Assembly (NCBI RefSeq): GCF_007994225.1
Contig: NZ_VLLL01000006.1
Coordinates: forward strand, 124,001-188,000
Length of the DNA stretch: 64,000 bases
Reading direction: 5' to 3'
Source: Stackebrandtia albiflava
GTDB taxonomy: Bacteria > Actinomycetota > Actinomycetes > Mycobacteriales > Micromonosporaceae
Positions 42,035 to 54,195 of this stretch are shown piece by piece. The notes below the pieces were generated by a model, which worked only from the letters and a program-made list of their open reading frames with translations, was not told where the DNA came from and made no database searches. Each line of letters opens with the position of its first letter. Position 1 is the stretch's first letter. A program made the translations under genes and the position numbers.

Positions 42035-42772
42035 ATGACGGTCGTCAATGATTCGCGAGCCCGTTTCGCCGGTCTCGGAATCGTGGTGACCGGAGCGGCC
42101 GGCGGTATCGGGCGGGCGGTGTGCCGCGCCTTCGCCGACGAGGGCGGCCGGGTCGTCGGCATGGACCTCCACGGCGCCGACCTCACCGTGGACGTCGCCG
42201 ACGCCGAGGCCGTCGGCGCCGCCGTGACCGAGGCCCACCGGCGGCTGGGCCGCATCGACGTACTGGTGACCCTCGCGGGCGGTTCGCTCGGCACGCCCCG
42301 CGACACCGGCGACATCACACCCGCCGACGTGGACCTCGTCCTCGACGTCAACGTCAAGGGCACCTACCACGCCTGCGCGGCGGCCCTGCCGTTCCTCACC
42401 GCCACAGGCGGTTGCATCGTGACGTGCGGGTCGATCGGCGGCCGACAGCCCTCACCCGTCACCGGTGTGCCGTACGCCGCCGCCAAGGCGGCCGTCGGAG
42501 GTCTCACCCGCCGGCTCGCCGCCACCGTCGGGCCCGACGGTGTCCGGGTCAACGCGGTCGCGCCGGGCCTGTTCCCGACGCCCCGGGTGGCCGCGATGTT
42601 CGACGCGCTACCCGCGAACGAACGGGAGGCCGTCATCGCGGCGATCCCGCTGCGCCGGATGCCGGAACTGTCCGAACTGGTCGCCCCGATCCTGTTCCTG
42701 GCCTCCCGGGACGCCGCCTACATCACCGGAGTGACCCTCGACGTCAACGGCGGCCGTCACATGCCGCCGTGA
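42035..42772 (+). CDS. Short-chain dehydrogenase/reductase
   Basis: A 245-residue classical SDR: cofactor motif TGAAGGIG (about residues 19-26), VLVTLAGG in the NNAG position, catalytic Ser in VTCGSIGG, and the YAAAK Tyr-Lys pair. Asp in GMDLHG after strand beta2 suggests NAD rather than NADP. It faces the aromatic-CoA hydroxylase gene across 97 bp and probably acts on the same pathway, for example a dihydroxy-cyclohexadiene or 3-hydroxyacyl-CoA intermediate. This role is inferred from context. Confidence 0.87.
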   Translation: MTVVNDSRARFAGLGIVVTGAAGGIGRAVCRAFADEGGRVVGMDLHGADLTVDVADAEAVGAAVTEAHRRLGRIDVLVTLAGGSLGTPRDTGDITPADVDLVLDVNVKGTYHACAAALPFLTATGGCIVTCGSIGGRQPSPVTGVPYAAAKAAVGGLTRRLAATVGPDGVRVNAVAPGLFPTPRVAAMFDALPANEREAVIAAIPLRRMPELSELVAPILFLASRDAAYITGVTLDVNGGRHMPP

Positions 42773-42779
42773 CCGCCCG

Positions 42780-43412
42780 TCACCGGGCGCGGAACTCCCG
42801 CTCCAGGCGGCGGGCGTACTCCAGGGAATCCGGTGTGTCGCAGTCGAACCAGGCGGGAAGGTCACTGTCGAACCAGCCCACCTCGGCATACCGCAGCGTC
42901 CCGAGGACCTGACGCATCCCCGTTCCCGGGGCGCAGTCGGCCAACCGGTCACGCAGCACCGGCTGCCGCCACACCCCGCACAACCACTGTGGACGACCGT
43001 GGTGGTCGACCAATACGGCCCCGTCGTACCGGTCGTCCGAGGCCGCGCACAACGCCTCCACGACCTGCGGCGTGAGGAAGGGCAGATCCGCCGCCAGCAC
43101 CAGGACCAACGGCACCGTCGACGGGATGTGCGCCAGTCCCGCCCGCAACGCGTACGCGGGACCGCCACCGGGCGGGTCCTCGATCGTCACGATGAAACCC
43201 CGACCGAGGACGTCACCCACCACGACACGGGGACTCGCCTGCGGGGCCGCGTCCATCACCCGGCGCAGCAGGCTCCGGCCACCGACCGTCAACTCCGGCT
43301 TCGGCACCCCGCCCATCCGGACCGCGGCTCCCCCGGCGAGCACCACGACGGCGTACCTGGCATCCGGCTGCTCCCCACCGATCGGATCCACCACCGGTTC
43401 GTGTGTCACCAC
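42780..43412 (-). CDS. MobA-like molybdenum cofactor guanylyltransferase
   Basis: A 210-residue nucleotidyltransferase with the N-terminal signature VVVLAGGAAVRMGGVPKPEL (GTP binding), LVLAADLPFLTP (metal Asp) and a C-terminal DCDTPDSLEYARRL, as in MobA/MocA enzymes that attach GMP or CMP to molybdopterin. The GGxSxRMGxxKP motif is slightly changed (GGAAVRMGGVPKPEL). Divergent from fdhD, 55 bp apart, which supports a role in formate dehydrogenase cofactor maturation. Confidence 0.85.
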   Translation of the reverse strand: MVTHEPVVDPIGGEQPDARYAVVVLAGGAAVRMGGVPKPELTVGGRSLLRRVMDAAPQASPRVVVGDVLGRGFIVTIEDPPGGGPAYALRAGLAHIPSTVPLVLVLAADLPFLTPQVVEALCAASDDRYDGAVLVDHHGRPQWLCGVWRQPVLRDRLADCAPGTGMRQVLGTLRYAEVGWFDSDLPAWFDCDTPDSLEYARRLEREFRAR

Positions 43413-43454
43413 ACCTCGAAACTACCGGCGGTGGCCGTGGAACCGCCAGCCGGT

Positions 43455-43460
43455 TACCGT
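43455..43460 (+). promoter_or_regulatory. -10 element TACCGT, leaderless fdhD
   Basis: TACCGT ends 7 nt before ATG 43468. Confidence 0.5.
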
Positions 43461-43467
43461 CACCGTC

Positions 43468-44286
43468 ATGGGACGAGTGAGTGACCGCCGCCGGATCCTG
43501 CGGGTCAACCCGCAGGGTCGCCGATTCCGCGCCGACGCGATCGTCGGTGAGGAACCGCTGGAGATCCAGCTCAACGGCACGCCCTACACCGTCACCATGC
43601 GCACTCCCGGCGACGACGTCGACCTCGCCCTCGGACTGCTGCACGCCGAAGGCGTCATCACCGCCGCCGCCGACACCGTCACCGCCAAGCACTGCACCGA
43701 CAGCGACCTGAACGTCCTCGACGTCACACTGCGGTTCGCCGCGCCACCGCGCCGCCGGGACTTCGCCGTGTCCAGCGCGTGCGGCGCGTGCGGCTCCGGA
43801 AGCATGGCGGAACTGTGGGAGCAACTCAACCCGCAGCTACGACACGACATCGCCGCCGACCCGGTGACCGTCCCGGTGGAACTGCTCACCGGCCTACCGG
43901 ACGCACTGCGATCCGCGCAGCGGGTCTTCGACCGCACCGGCGGCCTGCACGGCGCCGCCCTGTTCACCGACTCGGGGCGGCGCGAATGCGTCCGAGAGGA
44001 CGTCGGACGGCACAACGCCGTCGACAAGGTCGTCGGGTGGGCACTGCGCCAGGACCGGCTGCCGCTGCGCGGCGCGATCCTGGCGGTGAGCGGCCGGGTC
44101 GGTGCCGAGATCGTCCAGAAGGCCGCGATGGCGGGCATACCGGTGATCGCGGCCGTGTCGGCGCCGACCACGCTGGCGGTCGATCTGGCCGCCAAATGGG
44201 GGATGACGCTGGCCGGGTTCGTCCGAGACGGCGGCGCCAACGTCTACACCGGATTCCAGCGGATACCCGGAGAAGAGGACTCGTAG
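43468..44286 (+). CDS. fdhD: Formate dehydrogenase accessory sulfurtransferase FdhD
   Basis: Transfers sulfur from a cysteine desulfurase to the bis-MGD cofactor of formate dehydrogenases. The 272-residue protein has the catalytic Cys pair in SSACGACGSGSM (C105, C108), LNGTPYTVTMRTPGDDVDLALGLL near the N-terminus, and the REDVGRHNAVDKVVGWAL, SGRVGAEIVQKA and TLAVDLA motifs typical of FdhD. The formate dehydrogenase structural genes are not in this window. It ends 12 bp before the convergent DUF4192 gene. Confidence 0.96.
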   Translation: MGRVSDRRRILRVNPQGRRFRADAIVGEEPLEIQLNGTPYTVTMRTPGDDVDLALGLLHAEGVITAAADTVTAKHCTDSDLNVLDVTLRFAAPPRRRDFAVSSACGACGSGSMAELWEQLNPQLRHDIAADPVTVPVELLTGLPDALRSAQRVFDRTGGLHGAALFTDSGRRECVREDVGRHNAVDKVVGWALRQDRLPLRGAILAVSGRVGAEIVQKAAMAGIPVIAAVSAPTTLAVDLAAKWGMTLAGFVRDGGANVYTGFQRIPGEEDS

Positions 44287-44298
44287 CCGGCGGAGTGC

Positions 44299-45276
44299 TC
44301 ATCGGGACCCGAACTCCACCGTCTTCCACGGCGGAGTGCCCGCGGTGAGGATGTGCCGCATCAGCCCCGCCAGTCTCCCCTCCGGCAGCCCCGCCAGCGA
44401 TATCGCCACCGCCTCCGCGGCGAGCACGCCGTTTCCGGCGCGCCACGCGGCGTACGCCAGCAACGCGGCGGCCCGGGCACGGTAGCCGGCCTGCACGTGG
44501 CGCGTCAGCCAGATCCACAGCGACACACCGGTGCGGTTGCCGGGACGGTCGACGCTGCGCAGCGCCGCGTCGTGGATCTCGTTGTCCTCCAAAGCGACCC
44601 CGAGCCAGACCGTGTCGGCCAGACTGGGCAGTTCACCGGTCGCCACACTGTGGTCCAACACGGCCAACGCCTTGTCCCGCAAGGTGTCACGGTCGGCGCG
44701 GTCACCGTCTCCGACTAGTTCCAGCAGTCGCCGCGTCGCGTCGGCCACCGCCTGCCGGGTGCGGCCGGTCACCGGCGCCAACTGCCGGATCAGCGTCTCC
44801 CGGGACGGGAGCGCCTGCGACCCGGCGAGGGTGAACTCGGCGGCGACACTGGAGTCGTCGCCGGGGACGGCGGTGCCCTCCACGGGGCAGCATTCGGTGT
44901 CCTCGCACAGGTAGGACCAGAACCGGCCCTCGGTGACCCGCAGGGCCTCCACCAGGTCGATGCGGTTGACGTCGCACAACCGCCGCAGCCAATCGACGCA
45001 GCGGGTGACGCGGTCGGCGGGGCCGTATCCCACCAGGATCGCGCCGTCGACCTCGTTGTTCTGCAGTGCGTGGGCGGTGATGCCCAGCCGGTCGGGTGGT
45101 TCGTCGCGACCGGGCAGGCCGGCGCGCGCGGTGACGGCGATGCCGTCGCCGGCCATGCCGATGAGGACCATGCTGTCGCTGGGGTGGTACCCCAGGAGAT
45201 ACGGCACCGCCGACAACAGCTCGGCGGGGGAGGTCAGTGTGATGTCCGGGCGATTCGCCCGTTTCGCGGTCTCCAT
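44299..45276 (-). CDS. DUF4192 family protein
   Basis: A 325-residue actinobacteria-specific protein. The N-terminal signature TLTSPAELLSAVPYLLGYHP then SDSMVLIGM is characteristic of DUF4192; the C-terminal half is helical with LAYAAWRAGNGVLAAEAV. No catalytic motif is recognisable and no membrane segment is predicted. GACTCT 7 nt upstream of ATG 45276 supports the start over longer versions. Function unknown. Its upstream region contains the DnaA-box cluster. Confidence 0.85.
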   Translation of the reverse strand: METAKRANRPDITLTSPAELLSAVPYLLGYHPSDSMVLIGMAGDGIAVTARAGLPGRDEPPDRLGITAHALQNNEVDGAILVGYGPADRVTRCVDWLRRLCDVNRIDLVEALRVTEGRFWSYLCEDTECCPVEGTAVPGDDSSVAAEFTLAGSQALPSRETLIRQLAPVTGRTRQAVADATRRLLELVGDGDRADRDTLRDKALAVLDHSVATGELPSLADTVWLGVALEDNEIHDAALRSVDRPGNRTGVSLWIWLTRHVQAGYRARAAALLAYAAWRAGNGVLAAEAVAISLAGLPEGRLAGLMRHILTAGTPPWKTVEFGSR

Positions 45277-46162
45277 GCCGTCCAGAGTCGGAGAATCCGG
45301 CCGACCACGCCAATCGGAGGAACCGGGGCTGTGGATAACCACCCGGTTGTGGACGACGGGCGGAGCCGGGGTTGTCGGCACGTACCGGCTCGGGGGCCGC
45401 CACTCCTCCTCCCCATGGCGTCGAGCCTATGGTCGCGGTGAGGGGGACGTCCAGCCGGCGGGCGCGGGGCTGTGGATAACCGGCCGGTTGTGGACGACGG
45501 GTGCCCGGCGGTCCGGGTTGTGGAGGGTCTATGGGCCGGAACCGCGCGCGGTTTCACCGACAGTTCCATGGTGGACTGTCGAGACCCGGAATCGCCACCG
45601 TCCTGACTTGCGGATACGACGCGGGAATTGATCATTCCGAGTGCGCCCGGCGGTTTGTGACAATAGTGGGCGGGCGCGCGCGCTGTCATGATCGGAAATG
45701 CGTTCGCCCGCGCGCACCCGGATAAACCGGATCGGCGCCGGGTTCCGTGGTGACACGACGACGTCGCCGGACGTGATCACCCCATGGGCCGTCGGGAATC
45801 GGCGCGGGCGTGTGGCGCGTGACGGGACGGGCGTTCCAGAACCCTACGGGTATACCGGAGAGGGGGATGGGGCCCGCCCCGGCGGCACGGGGGAACGGCC
45901 GGGGCGGGGGACTCGGGTTCAACACGGATAAAGAACCGGAGTCGGGGGCTGCGGCTCCACGGGAGGAGAGCCGGAGCCCGGCACCATGGTGTGCGTCGAG
46001 TGTATCCGATGAATTCCTTGCACGGGAACCTTGGGCACGCATATTTTTCCCGCCGAGTCACAGACCCGCCGACGAGAAAAACCGGCGGTTACCGACACCG
46101 GAATTGCACACCGGGTAATGGCGTACGCCACGGTCTCTTAACCGAATGGCATTCGGCGGAAT
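45277..46162. other. Long intergenic region: DnaA-box cluster and AT-rich patch
   Basis: No gene is recognised in 886 bp. The first 250 bp contain five DnaA-box-like sites (45330-45527). Between 45780 and 45960 are GC-rich inverted repeats. From 45990 to 46160 the base composition drops, with runs such as CATATTTTTCCC and a perfect CCGAATG-G-CATTCGG palindrome at 46142-46156. Short open frames here lack the codon pattern of neighbouring genes. Confidence 0.5.
45330..45527. promoter_or_regulatory. Cluster of DnaA boxes
   Basis: TGTGGATAA, the complement of the consensus box TTATCCACA, occurs at 45330-45338 and 45471-45479. Each is followed 9 bp later by TGTGGACGA (45348-45356, 45489-45497), and TGTGGAGGG is at 45519-45527. 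All five have the same orientation, and the first two pairs form a direct repeat of about 32 bp. Confidence 0.55.
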
Positions 46163-46450
46163 TCAGTCGGCGTCGCCCTCTTCACGACGACGCCCCTCCG
46201 CGGCCACGGCGTCCGCCCGCCGTACCGCCTCCCGGCGCGCCAACCTGTTGTTCTGATAGGTCTCGTGCACCTCCTGGTGCAGCCGCCGCTTCCGCTTGGC
46301 GTACCAGGAGGTCAGGACGATGCCGACGATTCCGGCGATCATGAAGATCCAACCGGTCGTCTCCAGGTCGATCCACTCCGGTTCCAGCCGTACCGCGAAC
46401 GCCAGGATCGCGCCCAGGACGAGAAGGAAGATACTGCCGCCGAGTCCCAT
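46163..46450 (-). CDS. DUF6458-like small membrane protein
   Basis: A 95-residue protein with two membrane helices (residues 3-24 and 38-56) joined by the loop LEPEWIDLETTGW, followed by a charged basic tail rich in Arg. The GLGGSIFLLVLGAILAFAV start is typical of a conserved actinobacterial family annotated DUF6458. AAGGAG lies 8 nt before ATG 46450. Function unknown. Divergent from the oxoprolinase gene. Confidence 0.75.
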   Translation of the reverse strand: MGLGGSIFLLVLGAILAFAVRLEPEWIDLETTGWIFMIAGIVGIVLTSWYAKRKRRLHQEVHETYQNNRLARREAVRRADAVAAEGRRREEGDAD

Positions 46451-46565
46451 CGTCGTCGTCTCCTTCGCGGGCAACGGGGTGCACAGTGGGCGGCTTCAAG
46501 CCTACCGGCTGAACGGTTCGCGTGCGGGTCGGCGGAATCACCGTCACCACGGGACGGCTCACCGG

Positions 46566-46571
46566 CAGAAT
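46566..46571 (+). promoter_or_regulatory. -10-like CAGAAT, leaderless start at 46579
   Basis: CAGAAT ends 7 nt before ATG 46579, supporting it over the ATG at 46570. Confidence 0.45.
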
Positions 46572-46578
46572 GTGTCAC

Positions 46579-50169
<3,591 letters not shown>

Positions 50170-50180
50170 CCATTCAGACG

Positions 50181-50222
50181 GGCGATACCGGTTCGGGCGC
50201 CGTGGACTGCCGCGGTATCGCC
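50181..50222 (+). terminator. Hairpin after oxoprolinase gene
   Basis: GGCGATACC pairs perfectly with GGTATCGCC; the loop of 24 nt itself is GC-rich. It begins 12 nt after the stop codon. Confidence 0.5.
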
Positions 50223-50263
50223 GAGAATCCACCATGCCCCCGCCGCACCCGGCCGCCGGCGGT

Positions 50264-50608
50264 TCAGTCCTCGTCCTCGTCGTCGTCCTCCCCCACGTCG
50301 GCGTCGTCGGGTTCGCCGGGTTGGAGGATGACGTAGTCGTTGGGGACCTCGTCGATCTCCTGCCGGTCGGGGGTGACCACCCACGGTTCCCCGTCCACCC
50401 ACGCCGCGACCGCCAGGACGACGGTGTTGCCGTCGTCGTCCTCGGTGCGTACCCGCCATCCCGCGCCCACCGGCGGGACCGCCGGTTCGCCGCCGGAAAC
50501 GCGAGCCGGGACGCGGCCCGTACCGCGCCGCCCGGCGGCCGGGGCCGGTCGATCGTCGCCGGTAGACCCGTCGTCGCCCCAGTCGAAGTCGTCGTCGTAC
50601 ATGGCCAT
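50264..50608 (-). CDS. Acidic hypothetical protein, 114 aa
   Basis: A very acidic small protein: the N-terminus (MAMYDDDFDWGDDGSTGDD) and C-terminus (DDADVGEDDDEDED) are Asp/Glu runs flanking a central folded part (GWRVRTEDDDGNTVVLAVAAW, VDGEPWVV, VPNDYVILQPG). No family recognised. GAGGTGAGGA precedes ATG 50608. It converges on the oxoprolinase gene. Charge pattern suggests a binding partner with a basic surface, but this is speculative. Confidence 0.55.
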   Translation of the reverse strand: MAMYDDDFDWGDDGSTGDDRPAPAAGRRGTGRVPARVSGGEPAVPPVGAGWRVRTEDDDGNTVVLAVAAWVDGEPWVVTPDRQEIDEVPNDYVILQPGEPDDADVGEDDDEDED

Positions 50609-50858
50609 GCGGTCCTCACCTCGTCGTCGCCGGTCGCTCCGGCACCCGCAAGTGTCCTCCCTTCCGCTTCCGGCCGGGGCTCCGGCGGCGACACGGTCAC
50701 CCGAGACCGGCACGACAGCCGGTCCGACAGCCACCCGCCCGCCCGGAGCCGCACCGCGACCGCCACCGCACGGCGCGGCCCGGTCGCCCGCCACGCACCA
50801 CCGGTGGCGAGACGGGTACACCGTGGGCAGCCGTGGCGATACGGCATGATGACCCGTG

Positions 50859-52373
50859 ATGACCGCCATCGACCGAAGCACCGTGACCGGCCGTCCCCGC
50901 CCCGACGACGGCCGTCCCGTCGCGCCGTCCCGGACCGACCGTGTGGTGCGGTCCCTGTCTCAGGCCATCGGCGGGCCACTCGGCAGGCACGGCCGCAACC
51001 CGCCGCGTAGACGGTTCTGGATCCCGATCCGGGTCGTGTTGCTGGCCGCGGTGATCATGGCGGGCCTGGCCTGGCTGCAGAAGTATCCCTGCGCGGACGG
51101 CGGCTGGACGGACTTCCAGCAGTACACCCAGTACTGCTACAGCGACATCCGGGCACTGTGGGGAGCCGAACGGCTCGACCAGGGCGCGGTCCCCTATTTC
51201 GACCACCCCGTGGAGTATCCGGCGTTGACCGGCGTCTTCATGGGGATCTTCGGCCTCGCGTCGCACGCGCTGCTCGGCGCCGGCGGCGGCACGCTGTACT
51301 ACCACCTCAGCGCGGTCGTGCTGCTCGGTTTCGGGGTGGCCGCCGTCGCGTCGGTGTACCGGATGCGCCCGGGCCGGCCGTTCGACGCCATGATGCTCGC
51401 GGTCGCGCCGATGGTCCTGTTGACGGCCGGCGTCAACTGGGACCTGCTCGCGGTCGGGCTCACGTGTTTCTTCCTCGCGGCCTTCGCGCGGGGCCGGGTC
51501 GTGGCCGCCGGGGTGTTGTGGGGGCTCGCGGTGGCGGCGAAGTTCTACCCGCTGCTGATCGCCGGTCCGCTGTTGTTGCTGGCGTGGCGGCATCGCAGGC
51601 TCGGACCGGCCCTGTCGGCGACCGGGATCGCCGCCGCGACGTGGTTGCTCGTGAACCTGCCGTTCATGCTGTGGGCGCCCGACGGCTGGCGCCGGTTCTT
51701 CGAGTTGAACTCCGAACGCGGCATCGACTGGGGCACCTCCTGGTACATCCTGCGGCACTTCGCGGAGGTGGGCGGCGGCCTCGACTCCGCGTTGCAGGGG
51801 CTGGGCGCGGCGCAGGGGTGGCTGTACGGGACGTTGAACCACGTCGACACGTTGAACTGGCTGTACCTGGTGGCGTTCGTGTTGTGCTGCTCCGGTATCG
51901 CCTGGCTGGCGTTGTTCGCGGCCGAGCCGCCCCGGTTGGCGCAGTTGGTGTTCCTCGTGGTCGCGACGTTCCTGTTGACGGGCAAGGTCTGGTCGCAGCA
52001 GTACGTGCTGTGGCTGATCCCGTTGGCGGTGCTGGCCCGTCCGAAGTGGCGGTTGTTCCTGGTCTGGCAGGTCGGGGAGCTGCTGTACTTCTTCGGCTTC
52101 TATTCGGAGTTGTTGACCGTCTCGGAGTCCCAGGACTCACCGGCTCCGGCGTGGGGCCTGGTCATCCCGGAGTGGGTGTTCGTGATGACCTCGATCGCGC
52201 GGTTCGTCACGTTGACGATCCTGGTGGTCGCGGTGGTGCGGGACGTCCTCGATCCCGCCCGCGACGTGGTACGGCGGACCTACCGGGGCGACCCGGACGC
52301 CGGGCCGCTGCTTCCCGCGGGCGGCCCGGCGTCGGTCACAGTGCGAACACCACCACCGCGCCGAGGTCGGTGA
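50859..52373 (+). CDS. GT87-like polytopic membrane glycosyltransferase (DUF2029)
   Basis: A 504-residue membrane protein with about ten to twelve helices after a basic N-terminus. The first extracytoplasmic loop contains QYTQYCYSDIRALW and PYFDHPVEYPALTG, where the conserved YxDI acid and VEYP pattern match the catalytic loop of GT-C mannosyl/arabinosyl transferases of the GT87 family. It should transfer a sugar from polyprenyl phosphate at the outer face of the membrane. CATGAT 8 nt before the ATG may be the -10. Its 3' end overlaps the next, convergent membrane protein gene by 38 bp. Confidence 0.78.
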   Translation: MTAIDRSTVTGRPRPDDGRPVAPSRTDRVVRSLSQAIGGPLGRHGRNPPRRRFWIPIRVVLLAAVIMAGLAWLQKYPCADGGWTDFQQYTQYCYSDIRALWGAERLDQGAVPYFDHPVEYPALTGVFMGIFGLASHALLGAGGGTLYYHLSAVVLLGFGVAAVASVYRMRPGRPFDAMMLAVAPMVLLTAGVNWDLLAVGLTCFFLAAFARGRVVAAGVLWGLAVAAKFYPLLIAGPLLLLAWRHRRLGPALSATGIAAATWLLVNLPFMLWAPDGWRRFFELNSERGIDWGTSWYILRHFAEVGGGLDSALQGLGAAQGWLYGTLNHVDTLNWLYLVAFVLCCSGIAWLALFAAEPPRLAQLVFLVVATFLLTGKVWSQQYVLWLIPLAVLARPKWRLFLVWQVGELLYFFGFYSELLTVSESQDSPAPAWGLVIPEWVFVMTSIARFVTLTILVVAVVRDVLDPARDVVRRTYRGDPDAGPLLPAGGPASVTVRTPPPRRGR

Positions 52374-54195
52374 CGGTGACGGTCGGGTCCTGGGTGGCGG
52401 TGTTGAGCGCGTTCTGCCAGGGCGTCCCATCGACCCGGTCGCGCACGATGACGACGGTCCGGATGCCCTGCTCCCGCAGTGCGGCGACGCTGAGTGGCGC
52501 GGGGAACGACAGGGCGTCGTCCCGGATCTCCTGTTGACTCGTCGGGGTGAAGGCCGCCGTGCCGTTGGTGATCTGCGGGAAGCCGTCGACGCTCCAGTAC
52601 TGCACGGTGGTGTCGTTCCAGCCGTCGGACGGCAGGACGAGTATCGGGTCGGCGAGTTCGGACAGTGCCACCGGGGGCGGTTCCGGCCGGGCGGTCTTGC
52701 CGACGCCCATGCCCTCGGCCAGCACCAGCAGCACCGGCAGCAGTACCGCCAGCCGGAGCGGCACGGGCGCGGTGACGGTCCACCGTGGATCGACCCGGTC
52801 CTCGTTGGCGTAGCCGTCGAGCCGGTCCGCGAGGTGGGTGAGCGTCCCGGCGGCGAGGATCGCCAGGAGGATCGTGGTGTACAGGACGAGCCGGCCGGGC
52901 GTGCGCAGGCCGTCGAAGCCGGGCAGGTACTCGAACAGCAGCGCGTACGCCCAGGTGCCGTCGTCGATGAAGTTGGTTCCCATCGCCAAGGCCACCGACA
53001 CGAACGTCCCGGCCGCCAGGTACCAGCGTTGCCGCCGCGTCCACACCGACCAGACGAGACCGACGACCGCGAGTGACAGCAGGGTGAACCCGACGAGCAG
53101 GCTGGTCTCGACCGGCGCGACCATCTCGGCGCGCGCGGGCGCGTGGGCCTCCCCCCACAGGGCCGATTCACCGGGGGCGATGAGGAAGCTCGACCAGGTG
53201 GGCGAGAAGACGTCCACGTAGTCGAGGGTGCGGACCGCCTCCGGGTGGGCCTCGATGACCCGGAAGTAGGGGATGGCCAGCAGCAGTCCGACGGCGGCGA
53301 ACACCAGGCCGCCGCCCGCGTCGGCCGCCACGATCCGCCAGGGGACGCGCGGGAAACCGGAGACCGCCCAGCACACGACGGCGACGATCCCGATGCCCGC
53401 CAGCAGGTACGCGAAGGGCACGCCCATGCCGAATCCGATACTCACCTGCCAGGCGGCGACGAGCCAGCCGCCGAGCACCCAGCCCCACCGGGTGCGGTTG
53501 CGACGGTACCCGTATCGCAGGGACCAGCCGTGGCCCCGGGCGAGCATCGCCAGGGCCAGGACGATCCCGCCGACCGACAGGACCTGGAGGTGCCCGGCCT
53601 GCGCCAGCTTCCACGGCGCGTACGCGAAGGCCGCCGCGCCGACGACCGAACCGGCGACGCGGGCGCCCAGTTGCCGCAGCAGCGCGTAGCAGCCGAGGAA
53701 CGCCAGCGCGAACGCCAGGATGAACAGGACGTTGTAGCGGATCAGGGCCGCCTCGTGACCGCTGCCGATGAGGGCGGCGGGCGCGTAACCGAGGAACGTG
53801 TCGGTGAAGGCGTAGGAGTCGACGGCGGGCCAGAACGAGGAGGTGTCCCAGATCCCCGACGGGTCGTTCCACAGGGCGTGGCCGGTCCAGGCGAGCACAT
53901 AGGTGATGAGGAGTGGGTCGCCGAGGTCCTGGGGGATGGTGTGCGCGGGGTCGGCGGCGGCCGGCCACGTCATGAAGACGGCCAGCGCGAGGCTGCCGAG
54001 GGCGGCGAGTGTCCATTCGTGCCGCAGGATCCGGGCGGCGTGACCGGCCCAGCGGGTGACGCGCCGCGGCGGTGCCTCGGGTTCCGTGTCCTCGGGGTCG
54101 GTGGTCTCGGTGGCGAACCGTTGCCACCGTTCGTCGTCGTCGCGGTCGGTGTCCTGGTCTTCGACGCCGGTGGTGCCGGCCTCGGGTGAGGTCAT
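52336..54195 (-). CDS. Polytopic membrane protein, GT-C-like
   Basis: A 619-residue protein with an acidic cytoplasmic N-terminus (1-45), about eleven membrane helices and a C-terminal extracytoplasmic domain (about 490-619). The first periplasmic loop has PQDLGDPLLITYVLAWTGHAL, with the GDP acid expected in a GT-C-type active site, and a later ARLPGFDGLRTPGR-like loop. It resembles actinobacterial membrane proteins annotated as YfhO-like or glycosyltransferase 39-like. Its ATG overlaps the end of the endonuclease IV gene (ATGA), so they are co-translated. Substrate unknown. Confidence 0.72.
   Translation of the reverse strand: MTSPEAGTTGVEDQDTDRDDDERWQRFATETTDPEDTEPEAPPRRVTRWAGHAARILRHEWTLAALGSLALAVFMTWPAAADPAHTIPQDLGDPLLITYVLAWTGHALWNDPSGIWDTSSFWPAVDSYAFTDTFLGYAPAALIGSGHEAALIRYNVLFILAFALAFLGCYALLRQLGARVAGSVVGAAAFAYAPWKLAQAGHLQVLSVGGIVLALAMLARGHGWSLRYGYRRNRTRWGWVLGGWLVAAWQVSIGFGMGVPFAYLLAGIGIVAVVCWAVSGFPRVPWRIVAADAGGGLVFAAVGLLLAIPYFRVIEAHPEAVRTLDYVDVFSPTWSSFLIAPGESALWGEAHAPARAEMVAPVETSLLVGFTLLSLAVVGLVWSVWTRRQRWYLAAGTFVSVALAMGTNFIDDGTWAYALLFEYLPGFDGLRTPGRLVLYTTILLAILAAGTLTHLADRLDGYANEDRVDPRWTVTAPVPLRLAVLLPVLLVLAEGMGVGKTARPEPPPVALSELADPILVLPSDGWNDTTVQYWSVDGFPQITNGTAAFTPTSQQEIRDDALSFPAPLSVAALREQGIRTVVIVRDRVDGTPWQNALNTATQDPTVTVTDLGAVVVFAL

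Noticed and set aside
45810-46118. Plus-strand open frame of about 100 codons
   Set aside because: No start signal, mixed codon use, and no resemblance to a known protein; it crosses both GC-rich hairpins and the AT-rich patch.
45277-46162. Chromosomal replication origin
   Set aside because: Only five boxes in one orientation, with no dnaA, dnaN or gyrase genes nearby and no clear unwinding element next to the boxes.
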